Positions 34,355-42,554 of a stretch of 64,000 nt of DNA are shown one piece after another. Made by a program: the position numbers and the translations under genes. Below the pieces are notes generated by a model. It saw only the letters and a program-made list of their open reading frames with translations. It was not told the DNA's origin and did not search any database. This DNA comes from Ruminococcaceae bacterium UBA6416 (GTDB lineage: Bacteria > Bacillota > Clostridia > Oscillospirales > Acutalibacteraceae): the NCBI GenBank assembly GCA_002438505.1, contig DJPI01000042.1:1-64000 (forward strand). The letters are read 5' to 3'. Every line of letters starts with the position of its first letter. Position 1 is the stretch's first letter.

Positions 34355-35724
34355 GTTATTAATGCCTCAAACGCTTGTCTGATTGTTCTGACACCGACAA
34401 CCTCAATTTTTTTCGCTAATTCGGCCGGGACAGATTTGAGGTTGTGTCTGGGAATAATGCACTTTTTGAACCCGAGCCGCGCAGCCTCTTTAACACGCTG
34501 TTCACAATGGGAAATTGCTCTCACTTCACCGGCAAGACCAATTTCTCCGAAAGCGAGAACATCATCTCTGATTGCATAATCCTTGAGTGATGAAACAAGA
34601 GCCATTGCGATTGTTAAATCAAGCGCAGGTTCATCAAGCTTCATGCCGCCGACAATGTTGATATATGCGTCAAAGTTGCTCAGGAAGTACCCTCCCCTCT
34701 TTTCGAGTACGGCAATAAGCATGGCCATTCTGTTGTAATCAAAGCCGTTCGTCATCCTGCGCGGATTGCCGTATGCCGTAGGTGTTACAAGGCCTTGTAT
34801 TTCAGCAAGAATGGGTCTTGTTCCCTCCATTACACAGGCAACGCAGGTTCCGGGAGTATTCTTCGGCCTTCCGGCAATAAGCATCTCAGATGGGTTCTCA
34901 ACCTCGTCAAGTCCCCTGTCCGTCATTTCAAAAACGCCTATCTCGTTTGTTGAACCAAAGCGATTTTTAACGGCACGCAGTATTCTGAATGAAAGGTTTC
35001 GTTCACCTTCAAAATATAAAACTGCATCAACAACATGCTCAAGAACCTTTGGGCCGGCAATGTTTCCGTCTTTGTTAACGTGACCGACCATTATGACTGG
35101 AACAGACATCGACTTTGCAACACGCATAAGCAAATTTGCGCATTCTCTGACCTGCGTGACACTTCCCGGTGAGGATGAAACTTCGGTATAATTCATCGTT
35201 TGAACCGAGTCAACAATAACGATATCCGGCTCGACACTTCTGATGTGTTCACAAACGGCCTGAACATCGGTTTCGCAAAGTATACGCAAATTATCAGTTG
35301 TAACTTTCAGTCGTTCGGCACGCAGTTTGATTTGGTTGTATGATTCTTCACCGGAAACATACATAATGTTAAGCTTTTTTCCCAGCTGCTGACAAATTTG
35401 AAGAAGAATGGTTGATTTGCCTATACCGGGGTCGCCGCTGAGCAAAACAAGCGAGCCTTTGACAATTCCGCCTCCAAGAACTCTGTCAAGCTCTGACATA
35501 CCCGTTTTATAGCGTATTTCATTGTCCGGTTCAATCTCATTGAGGGTATACGAACGGACGCTTGATGGTTTTGCGGATTTGGCGGTTGATGAATAGCTTT
35601 GCGCAATCCGCGTTTCTTCCTGCAAAGTTGCCCACTCACCGCATTCGGGGCATTTTCCGAGCCATTTTGGCGTCTCATAGCCACAAGCAGAACAAACAAA
35701 AACTGTTTTTGACTTTTGAGCCAA
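34351..35724 (-). CDS. radA: DNA repair protein RadA (Sms)
   Basis: RadA is a hexameric helicase that drives branch migration during recombination. The start chosen is TTG at 35724, with AAGGAAGTGA seven bases before it (457 residues); earlier in-frame codons would extend into the hairpin at 35751-35805. A C4 zinc finger (CSACGYETPKWLGKCPECG) begins the protein. The RecA-like ATPase carries LLSGDPGIGKSTILLQ, the RadA-specific KNRFGSTNEIGVFEM motif follows, and a Lon-protease-like C-terminal domain with GGMKLDEPALDLTIAMAL ends it. The downstream GME-like gene is coupled to it. Confidence 0.95.
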   Translation of the reverse strand: MAQKSKTVFVCSACGYETPKWLGKCPECGEWATLQEETRIAQSYSSTAKSAKPSSVRSYTLNEIEPDNEIRYKTGMSELDRVLGGGIVKGSLVLLSGDPGIGKSTILLQICQQLGKKLNIMYVSGEESYNQIKLRAERLKVTTDNLRILCETDVQAVCEHIRSVEPDIVIVDSVQTMNYTEVSSSPGSVTQVRECANLLMRVAKSMSVPVIMVGHVNKDGNIAGPKVLEHVVDAVLYFEGERNLSFRILRAVKNRFGSTNEIGVFEMTDRGLDEVENPSEMLIAGRPKNTPGTCVACVMEGTRPILAEIQGLVTPTAYGNPRRMTNGFDYNRMAMLIAVLEKRGGYFLSNFDAYINIVGGMKLDEPALDLTIAMALVSSLKDYAIRDDVLAFGEIGLAGEVRAISHCEQRVKEAARLGFKKCIIPRHNLKSVPAELAKKIEVVGVRTIRQAFEALIT

Positions 35725-35750
35725 TTCTAATTCACTTCCTTTTTTATGTA

Positions 35751-35805
35751 CCGCTGATTGAGATGCAAACACTTAATTTGTATTTGCTTATCAGTAAATC
35801 AGCGG
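35751..35805 (-). promoter_or_regulatory. Two-part hairpin in the radA leader
   Basis: An outer nine-base stem (35751-35759 with 35797-35805) surrounds an inner eight-base stem with one mismatch (35765-35772 with 35780-35787). No T tract follows on either strand, so it does not look like a terminator. It ends 26 bases before the radA start. Confidence 0.5.
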
Positions 35806-35809
35806 TTAC

Positions 35810-36547
35810 TCAGGCCGATTTACGGCTGCTGAGATATTTCAAGACGCCATCTGCGATTGAGACGGCCATTTTTTTCTGATAGCTTTCATCATTCAAAAGC
35901 TGGGCTTCTCCGGAATTTGAAAGGAAGCCGCATTCAACCATTACGGCAGGTGTTTTTGCGTGATAAAGCAAATATATTTCCGTTCCGGACGGCTTGATTT
36001 TCCTTGTGTTTTCGTTTTGAAGCTTTTCAACAATAGAGTTTTGGATGCATTCGGCAATAATTTTGCTTTGTTGGTTATTTTTTGAATAGAACACCTGAGC
36101 ACCGTGATACTTGCTTTGATCGAAGTGATTTTGATGAATACTCAAAAAAATGCTGTCAGGATATTCCAGCATAATGTTCATTCTGTTTCTGATATCTGAA
36201 ACTTTTTTCTCTCGTATTGCGCTGCAGCCGTTGTCATAAATCAAGCGGTCAGTCTCGCGCACTGTAACGGTTTCAAAACCGAGTGATTCAAAAACCGCTT
36301 TCAGCTTCATTGAAATTGAAAGGTTAATGTCCTTTTCAAGGATACCGTTTGAAGACTGCGCTCCGCCATCCTCTCCGCCGTGACCGGCATCAATGATTAT
36401 TACAGGAAGCGCATTTGTTTTTCTTTCGGATTTTGCCATTGAATACACAATGTCAATGCCGAATATCAGCAAGGCAGAAATGACGAAGGCAGAAAGTGTG
36501 AAAATAAATTGTCTTGCGCTGATAATCTTATAAATTTGCCTTTTCAT
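35810..36547 (-). CDS. N-acetylmuramoyl-L-alanine amidase
   Basis: With the start at 36547 (ATG after GGGTGA) the protein has 245 residues; the longer open frame would run through the tRNA gene. A membrane-spanning signal anchor (residues 12-33, FIFTLSAFVISALLIFGIDIV) is followed by an amidase_3 domain. VIIIDAGHGGEDGGA has the first zinc His and Glu, LSIHQNHFD the next His, and AVMVECGFLSNSGEA the catalytic Glu. The enzyme cleaves the lactyl-Ala bond of peptidoglycan. CwlD of spore formers is such a short anchored amidase, so a cortex-specific role is a reasonable guess. Confidence 0.9.
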   Translation of the reverse strand: MKRQIYKIISARQFIFTLSAFVISALLIFGIDIVYSMAKSERKTNALPVIIIDAGHGGEDGGAQSSNGILEKDINLSISMKLKAVFESLGFETVTVRETDRLIYDNGCSAIREKKVSDIRNRMNIMLEYPDSIFLSIHQNHFDQSKYHGAQVFYSKNNQQSKIIAECIQNSIVEKLQNENTRKIKPSGTEIYLLYHAKTPAVMVECGFLSNSGEAQLLNDESYQKKMAVSIADGVLKYLSSRKSA

Positions 36548-36571
36548 AGTAATCACCCGTAAATTACTATG
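36545..36571 (-). promoter_or_regulatory. Hairpin enclosing the amidase start codon and ribosome-binding site
   Basis: In the minus-strand transcript CATAGTAAT pairs exactly with ATTACTATG. The second arm ends in the start codon ATG, and the nine-base loop holds GGGTG of the ribosome-binding site. Confidence 0.5.
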
Positions 36572-36619
36572 GTACGACAACACAAAAAATGAATTGGACA
36601 AAGCTGAAACATCCGTTTC

Positions 36620-36648
36620 TTGACAACTGTGGAAAAACACTGTATAAT
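36620..36648 (+). promoter_or_regulatory. Consensus promoter of the tRNA-Leu gene
   Basis: TTGACA at 36620-36625 and TATAAT at 36643-36648 with a 17-base spacer form an exact sigma-A consensus, 17 bases before the tRNA. Confidence 0.9.
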
Positions 36649-36665
36649 TTAGCCGTGATATATAT

Positions 36666-36750
36666 GCGGGTATGGTGGAATTGGCAGACACGCAAGATTT
36701 AGGATCTTGTGCTTTGCGGCGTGCAGGTTCGACCCCTGTTACCCGCACCA
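36666..36750 (+). tRNA. tRNA-Leu (anticodon UAG)
   Basis: The acceptor stem GCGGGTA (36666-36672) pairs with TACCCGC (36740-36746). The anticodon loop TTTAGGA lies in a GATC-type stem (anticodon TAG), a long variable arm marks a class II tRNA, and the T loop reads GGTTCGACCCC. The CCA end is encoded. It reads CUA codons, and by wobble other CUN codons. It has its own promoter and terminator. Confidence 0.95.
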
Positions 36751-36754
36751 GAAG

Positions 36755-36790
36755 CAGCGGCTTTGCGTTTTGACGCGCCGCTGTTTTTTT
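36755..36790 (+). terminator. Terminator of the tRNA-Leu gene
   Basis: CAGCGGC (36755-36761) pairs with GCCGCTG (36777-36783), followed by seven T. Confidence 0.85.
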
Positions 36791-36802
36791 CAACATCAAA
36801 GC

Positions 36803-37024
36803 TCAGTCATCTGACAAAACTTTGTTTTGAATTTCAAGAATATAGTTTTTGCGGCGCGCTTCTTCGTTTGCATCGAGCGAATATGCACCGTTTTCAAACC
36901 TCAGGACACTCCCCTCTTTAACATTGTTTGGAAGAGCGGCAAGCGGAATTCTGATTAACGTCATATCCTCTCTTTCGCACACAGCAATCATATTTTCAAT
37001 CCTGTCAACGCTCAGATATTCCAT
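36803..37024 (-). CDS. DUF3006-type small protein
   Basis: A 73-residue acidic protein beginning YLSVDRIENMIAVCERED, with the IPLAALPNNVKEGSVL segment that is typical of DUF3006 (a small beta-barrel-like domain). It follows the MBL hydrolase gene by 12 bases with AGGAGG in front. The two families are encoded side by side in many Firmicutes; the function is unknown. Confidence 0.85.
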   Translation of the reverse strand: MEYLSVDRIENMIAVCEREDMTLIRIPLAALPNNVKEGSVLRFENGAYSLDANEEARRKNYILEIQNKVLSDD

Positions 37025-37036
37025 TGTTTCCTCCTG

Positions 37037-37945
37037 TTATTTCTGCGTTTTAACGCTGTAACCGCTGTTGGCGCAAAAAACTATAATGCTGCCTGCCTTA
37101 TCGGTACGGTAATACTTAATATTATTATCTTGAAGATACTTGATAACCTCTTCATGCGGATGGTCGTATGAGTTGCCATCACCGCAGGAAATCACGGCAA
37201 GGTTTGGAGCTGCGGCGGAAAGAAAACTGCTTTCAAGCGCAGTTTTGCTTCCGTGGTGGCTCATGAGCATTATATCACACGAAAGGTTCGGCGAAAGTGT
37301 CATAATTTCCTTCATCTCCGGCTTTTCGGCGTCACCGGTCAGAAGGAAGGTTGTTGAATTGACATCAGCTTTGCAAACCACAGACATATTATTAAGATCA
37401 TTTTCCTGAGAAACGGGACCGAGAACTTCAAAATTGATTTTTCCGACTGTATAGTTTTTTCCGGGCTTTGCGGCAATGGCTTTAATTTTCTTCTGAGCCA
37501 TTGTTTCAAGAAGATTCTGATAGGTTTTTGTTGTCGGTACATTTTCGGCTGCAAGTTCAGGCATGATAACCGCACCAACGTCAATTCTGTTGAGAACTGC
37601 TGTCAGTCCTCCGATATGATCGGTGTGCGGATGGGTTGCAATGACGTAATCAAGCTTTTCAACACCTTGAGACTTGATGTAACGCACAACGGACTCTCCG
37701 TATTCTTTCTCTCCGGCATCAATGAGAACACCGCTTTTTTCCGATTGAAGAAGCACTGACGAACCTTGTCCGACATCAATAAAATGCACACCGACAACAT
37801 TTCCGGCATTCAAAGCAGTGTTGCTGACAGAATCGAAGCTTTTGTTGAACCTGCCGAGTATAGCAGCAATGACGGCAACAATAAAAGCCAGTGAAACAAA
37901 AAATGATTTTTGTTTACTTTTACTTTTTCTTTCTCTTTTTGCCAT
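37037..37945 (-). CDS. ComEC/Rec2-like MBL-fold hydrolase, membrane-anchored
   Basis: The start at 37945 has GGAGG nine bases upstream and lies inside the 3' end of ygiQ (26-base overlap); the protein has 302 residues. A very basic N-terminus (KRERKSKSKQK) precedes one transmembrane helix (SLAFIVAVIAAILG). The extracytoplasmic metallo-beta-lactamase domain has HFIDVGQGSSVLLQ, the metal motif ATHPHTDHIGG, FLLTGDAEKPE and MLMSHHGSK. It corresponds to the C-terminal MBL domain of ComEC standing alone. A nuclease role on DNA at the surface has been suggested for such proteins, not shown here. Confidence 0.88.
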   Translation of the reverse strand: MAKRERKSKSKQKSFFVSLAFIVAVIAAILGRFNKSFDSVSNTALNAGNVVGVHFIDVGQGSSVLLQSEKSGVLIDAGEKEYGESVVRYIKSQGVEKLDYVIATHPHTDHIGGLTAVLNRIDVGAVIMPELAAENVPTTKTYQNLLETMAQKKIKAIAAKPGKNYTVGKINFEVLGPVSQENDLNNMSVVCKADVNSTTFLLTGDAEKPEMKEIMTLSPNLSCDIMLMSHHGSKTALESSFLSAAAPNLAVISCGDGNSYDHPHEEVIKYLQDNNIKYYRTDKAGSIIVFCANSGYSVKTQK

Positions 37946-39791
37946 TATATCCTCCGCGGTTAGGTTTTTGTGATGATTGAACAACACCGAAGCGGCCGTT
38001 GCCGAGCGGCTTTATCAGGCATTTTTCTCCGTTTCCGATTAGGTCATATCTTCCGGCTTTTTTCAGCGCCTTTTCAATTATACTGCGTTTTGAGGGATCA
38101 TAATATTGCAAAAGCGCACGCTGCATTGCCTTTTCCTCAGGCGATACCGCAACGTAAACCTCCTTCATTGTGTATGGGTCGAGTCCGGTGTAGAACATAC
38201 AGGTTGAAATTGTTCCCGGAGTCGGATAAAAATCCTGAACCTGTTCCGGACGGATGGAACGCTTTTTCAAAAACAGCGCAAGTTCAATCGCATCATCCAG
38301 CGTTGAACCCGGGTGTGATGACATCAGATACGGAACAAGGTACTGCTGTTTGTTATTGCTTTTTGAAAGCTCAAAATATTTCTTTGAAAAATCAATATAT
38401 GCCTCAATATGCGGCTTGCCCATTTTGTCAAGCACCGCGGCAGAACAGTGTTCAGGCGCAACTTTAAGCTGACCGCTGACGTGATAGCGCACAAGCTCTT
38501 TGAAAAACTCATCGCTTTTGTCTTTGAGCATATAATCATATCTGATTCCGGAGCGAATGAAAACTTTTTTAACATTCGGAAGCTTTCTGACCTCGCGCAA
38601 AAGTTTAAGATAATCACTGTGATCGGCAACAAGAGCCGGACAGGGCTTTGGAGCAAGGCACTTCTTTCCCTTGCAAAGACCGGCTTTAAGCTGTTTTTCA
38701 CACGATGGAAAACGAAAATTGGCCGTTGGCCCTCCAATATCATGGATATACCCCTTGAAATCCGAAAGTTCAGTGAGCTTTTTAGCCTCATTAAGAACCG
38801 ATTCATGGCTCCTGCTTGTTACAAAACGCCCTTGATGAAAGGCAATGGAACAAAAATTGCAGGCGCCGAAACAGCCGCGGTTATGCGCAATTGAAAAACG
38901 GACTTCTTCAATTCCGGGAATGCCACCTTCCTCTTCATAAACCGGATGGTAGGTTCTGGCATATGGCAAAGCATAAACGCGATCCAGCTCCTCGGTGGTC
39001 AACGGCGGCATTGGGGGATTTTGAACAAGCATTTTTTTGCCGTGCTTTTGCTTTATAAGCTTTCCTCTGATGTGATCCTGCTCGTCCTGCTGAATTCGGC
39101 AGGAAACGGCGTACTCTTTTTTGCTGGCGCAAACATTTTCAAAGGATGGACATTCTGCGCCGTAAAGCGGTGTCTCAGACGTGTTGCAAATGTAGCACGT
39201 TCCGCGGACATCGCATATTGACGAAACAGGCTCACCGTTACGCAGACGTTCGGCAATTTCCGCAACCTGGTTTTCGCCCATTCCATAAATGAGCAGATCC
39301 GCTTGGGAATCAAAAAGAATCGAATGTCTGATTTTGTTATCCCAGTAGTCATAATGCGCAAAGCGGCGTAAAGACGCCTCAAGACCGCCGATAATTATCG
39401 GTATATCACCATAGGCTTCTCTGATTCTGTTGCAATAGACAATTACGGCTCTGTCCGGCCTCAGGCCGATTTTTCCGCCGGGAGAATAAGCATCAGTGCT
39501 CCGCCTTTTCTTTGCAACTGTGTAATGTGCAACCATTGAATCAATATTTCCGGAAGAGACCATAAAGCCGTATTTCGGTCTTGAAAAGCGCATAAAAGCC
39601 TCCTTGCTAAGCCAGTCCGGCTGAGCAAGGAAGCCGATTTTGAACCCGTGCGATTCAAGAACTCGTGTAATAATTGACGCACCAAAGCTGGGGTGATCAA
39701 CATAGGCATCTCCGCTGACATAAACGAAGTCAACCTCGTTCCACCCGCGCTTTTTCATTTCGTCATAACTGATAGGTAAAAACTTGTTCAT
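37920..39791 (-). CDS. YgiQ-family radical SAM protein
   Basis: A 623-residue protein of the YgiQ family. The N-terminal part FVYVSGDAYVDHPSFGAS and IITRVLESHGFKIG resembles a B12-binding-like fold. The radical SAM cluster motif is NRGCFGACNFCSIAFHQGR at about residue 310 (C-x3-C-x2-C). HDIGGPTANFR and a Cys-rich segment (CKGKKCLAPKPCP) follow, and the C-terminal DUF3362-like part has DFYPTPGTISTCMFYTGLDP. The reaction is not known. The start has GTGAGGA in front, seven bases after the ftsK stop. Confidence 0.92.
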   Translation of the reverse strand: MNKFLPISYDEMKKRGWNEVDFVYVSGDAYVDHPSFGASIITRVLESHGFKIGFLAQPDWLSKEAFMRFSRPKYGFMVSSGNIDSMVAHYTVAKKRRSTDAYSPGGKIGLRPDRAVIVYCNRIREAYGDIPIIIGGLEASLRRFAHYDYWDNKIRHSILFDSQADLLIYGMGENQVAEIAERLRNGEPVSSICDVRGTCYICNTSETPLYGAECPSFENVCASKKEYAVSCRIQQDEQDHIRGKLIKQKHGKKMLVQNPPMPPLTTEELDRVYALPYARTYHPVYEEEGGIPGIEEVRFSIAHNRGCFGACNFCSIAFHQGRFVTSRSHESVLNEAKKLTELSDFKGYIHDIGGPTANFRFPSCEKQLKAGLCKGKKCLAPKPCPALVADHSDYLKLLREVRKLPNVKKVFIRSGIRYDYMLKDKSDEFFKELVRYHVSGQLKVAPEHCSAAVLDKMGKPHIEAYIDFSKKYFELSKSNNKQQYLVPYLMSSHPGSTLDDAIELALFLKKRSIRPEQVQDFYPTPGTISTCMFYTGLDPYTMKEVYVAVSPEEKAMQRALLQYYDPSKRSIIEKALKKAGRYDLIGNGEKCLIKPLGNGRFGVVQSSQKPNRGGYNGKKRKKK

Positions 39792-39797
39792 TGTTCC

Positions 39798-42479
39798 TCA
39801 CTGGTCAGACAAAACGTCATAATCATCCTGCCTGACATCTCTTGAAGCTTTGATTTCCGCAAGCTGAAGCGGCGTCATCAGAACTTTACGCGGCTTGCTA
39901 CCTTCTGAAGGGCCAACAATTCCGCGCTGTTCAAGCTCATCCATAATGCGCGCAGCTCTTGCATATCCGAGACCCAGCTTGCGCTGAAGAAGTGTTGTTG
40001 AAGCCGCCTGACAACTGACAACAACCTCAATGGCGGCAATTACCTTTTCATCGGCCGAACCGGCCTCATCACCGGCGGAAGCCTGCGCAGACTTCTTTTT
40101 GTTATCGGCAGCGGCGTTGCGTGCAATTTCGTCCATAACATCGCTGTCATACTCAACTTCTTCCTGCTCTTTAATAAACGTAACAACATTTTCAATTTCT
40201 TCATCGGAGAGGAATGCGCCCTGAATTCTTACAGGCTTTGACATTCCAACCGGATTGAAGAGCATATCTCCGTTACCCAGAAGCTTTTCGGCGCCAACGG
40301 TGTCAAGAATCGTTCTTGAATCAACTTGAGACGAAACAAAGAGCGAAAGTCTGCTCGGGATGTTCGCCTTAATAATTCCGGTGATAACATCAACAGACGG
40401 ACGCTGTGTTGCAACAACAAGATGCATACCTGCGGCTCGTGCTTTTTGCGCAAGGCGGCAAATTGAATCCTCAACCTCTTTTGGCGAAACCATCATGAGA
40501 TCGTTAAGCTCATCGATGAAAATGACAATCTGGGGCATAAACTGTTGCTCCGGATGACTGAGGACATATTTATTGAAGCCTTTGATATCGCGTACACCGC
40601 AGGCGGAAAATGCTTTATAACGGTTTTCCATCTCACTGACCGCCCACGCAAGCGCACCGGCGGCCTTCCGGACATCAGAGATAACAGGAACAAGCAGGTG
40701 TGGTATTCCGTTATAAATTGAAAATTCAACCTGTTTCGGGTCAATCATAAGAAGCTTGACTTCAGACGGCTTGGCCTCATAAAGAATGCTGACAATCATG
40801 CAGTTGAGACAAACGGATTTTCCTGAACCGGTAGTACCTGCGATAAGAAGATGCGGCATTTTAGCAATATCTGTGCAGGTGGCGTTGCCTGTAATATCCT
40901 TTCCGAGCGCAACATTCAGCTTGCTTTTGGCATTTTGAAAGTCAGAAGAAGAAATTATTTCTCTGAGTGTAACCATTGACTTGTGCTGATTCGGAATTTC
41001 TATTCCGACAGCGGACTTATTCGGAATCGGCGCCTCAATTCGGACACCGGCAGAAGCAAGATTCAGTGCAATGTCATCGGCAAGGTTGGTGATTCGATTG
41101 ATTTTTACACCCGGTGCCGGCTGAAGTTCATATCTTGTTACCGATGGGCCGCGACTTACGCCGATAAGATTTGTTTCAACGCCAAAACTCTTGAGAGTAT
41201 CAACAAGCTTTTTTGCCGTTGTTTTCATCTCAGCTGCATAGTCCCCCGCCCTGCTAAAATCAGGCTCTCTCAGGCAGTCAATGGGCGGAAGGCAATACTC
41301 TCTCCGTGGCCTTTTTTCATCGGTATAACTTTTAACTTCTTCAATATTTTTCTTTGCGTTGATATCCGCTTTTGTGATTGCGGCATCAACAATATTCTGA
41401 GCCTCAGCATCAAGGTCGGGTTCTTCAGCGGAATCTATAACCTCTTCAAAGCCTTCCGGAAGCTCATTTTCCCTGACGTTAAGCCCTGCGGCGGCTTCGA
41501 TAGCCTCACTGATATCCGAATTCTTTTCAGATATCGGTTCAACGTCCTCTGTTTCAATAATTTCCTCGCGCTCGGCTTTTTCCTTTTTTAACGCATTTAT
41601 GTCATCCTCGGAAAAAGTGAAAAGCCTGTCCTGTGGCTTATATGGACGCGCAGTACGTTTTTTTCGTCTGACGGACATATTGTCGTCAAGTTCAATCTGC
41701 GTTTTTGAAAAATCAAAAGCATCGTCAGCGGAAAGCTTTTCCCTTTCACGTTCAGCCTCGGCCTCAAGCCTTTCCTGCTCGCGCTGTTCGCGTCTTTCAA
41801 GACGTTTGATTTTCCGTTGCTCGCTGCTTTCATCAAGCTTCTCCTTTGAGTCGTTGATTGCGTTTGAAACACAGTCGCTGACCGAGGAAAAGCTGATATT
41901 GAGAAACAGAAAAAGGAAAACGGCAAGCAGAAAAACAGCAACAACGAAAGCTGCGGCTTTACCGAGAAGATGCAGCAATCCGCCGCCGAAAACAGCACCG
42001 AGAACGCCGCCGGTAGCTGAAAAAGAGTCGTTAAAATTTTTGCCCAGCTCATATGCCGAGGAAAGCTGACTCAGAAATTCACCCTTTCCTCCGGTAGTAA
42101 TTGAATTAACGGCAAGGTGTATTACGGCGCTGAACATTCCCGACGTTAAAAAAGCACAAACAGTGGTCAGTACACACGAGCGTTTAAGCGTATTCAGCGC
42201 AACACGAACACCAATAATGAGAAGAAAAATATCGAACAGATAAAAGCCAAGGCCAAAGAATCCGAAGAAGAATCCCCTGACAGAAGCCCAAACATTCCGG
42301 CCGGGAATGAACGCAACCGTCAGAAGAATCAGCGAAGCAATAAGATAAACAAACATTATTGGCGAACGGTGGGTCTCATAAAAGCTCAGTTTTTGCTTCT
42401 TGGAATTCTTTTTCTTTCCTGACGGTTTCTTTTTTGCTGCGGAAGTATTTTTTGATTTTGTTGTTTTTGAATTTGCCAT
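39798..42479 (-). CDS. ftsK: DNA translocase FtsK/SpoIIIE
   Basis: FtsK moves chromosomal DNA through the closing septum. The 893-residue protein has four or five N-terminal transmembrane helices (about residues 35-195), an acidic-basic linker (about 195-400) and the motor: AGTTGSGKSVCLNCMIVS (Walker A), IVIFIDELNDLM (Walker B), RAAGMHLVVATQRPSVDVITG. A C-terminal gamma winged-helix domain (TTLLQRKLGLGYARAARIMDELEQ, in parts) recognises the polar DNA sequences. Asymmetric division in sporulation uses the same protein type. It heads the group ftsK-ygiQ-MBL-DUF3006. Confidence 0.96.
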   Translation of the reverse strand: MANSKTTKSKNTSAAKKKPSGKKKNSKKQKLSFYETHRSPIMFVYLIASLILLTVAFIPGRNVWASVRGFFFGFFGLGFYLFDIFLLIIGVRVALNTLKRSCVLTTVCAFLTSGMFSAVIHLAVNSITTGGKGEFLSQLSSAYELGKNFNDSFSATGGVLGAVFGGGLLHLLGKAAAFVVAVFLLAVFLFLFLNISFSSVSDCVSNAINDSKEKLDESSEQRKIKRLERREQREQERLEAEAEREREKLSADDAFDFSKTQIELDDNMSVRRKKRTARPYKPQDRLFTFSEDDINALKKEKAEREEIIETEDVEPISEKNSDISEAIEAAAGLNVRENELPEGFEEVIDSAEEPDLDAEAQNIVDAAITKADINAKKNIEEVKSYTDEKRPRREYCLPPIDCLREPDFSRAGDYAAEMKTTAKKLVDTLKSFGVETNLIGVSRGPSVTRYELQPAPGVKINRITNLADDIALNLASAGVRIEAPIPNKSAVGIEIPNQHKSMVTLREIISSSDFQNAKSKLNVALGKDITGNATCTDIAKMPHLLIAGTTGSGKSVCLNCMIVSILYEAKPSEVKLLMIDPKQVEFSIYNGIPHLLVPVISDVRKAAGALAWAVSEMENRYKAFSACGVRDIKGFNKYVLSHPEQQFMPQIVIFIDELNDLMMVSPKEVEDSICRLAQKARAAGMHLVVATQRPSVDVITGIIKANIPSRLSLFVSSQVDSRTILDTVGAEKLLGNGDMLFNPVGMSKPVRIQGAFLSDEEIENVVTFIKEQEEVEYDSDVMDEIARNAAADNKKKSAQASAGDEAGSADEKVIAAIEVVVSCQAASTTLLQRKLGLGYARAARIMDELEQRGIVGPSEGSKPRKVLMTPLQLAEIKASRDVRQDDYDVLSDQ

Positions 42480-42524
42480 TTAAATGCCTCTCAAAGTAGT
42501 GTGTTAAGGATAAGCGAAAACATT

Positions 42525-42545
42525 GCCGCCGCTTTTTGCGGCGGC
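42525..42545 (-). terminator. GC-rich hairpin between the UppP-like gene and ftsK
   Basis: GCCGCCGC (42525-42532) and GCGGCGGC (42538-42545) enclose five bases. On the minus strand AATGTTTTCGC follows, a weak T tract, so it probably ends the UppP-like transcript. Confidence 0.6.
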
Positions 42546-42554
42546 CGTTTTATA

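Noticed and set aside
36548..36799. Long N-terminus of the amidase running through the tRNA gene
   Set aside because: The open frame crosses the tRNA and its promoter; the ATG at 36547 precedes a standard signal anchor.
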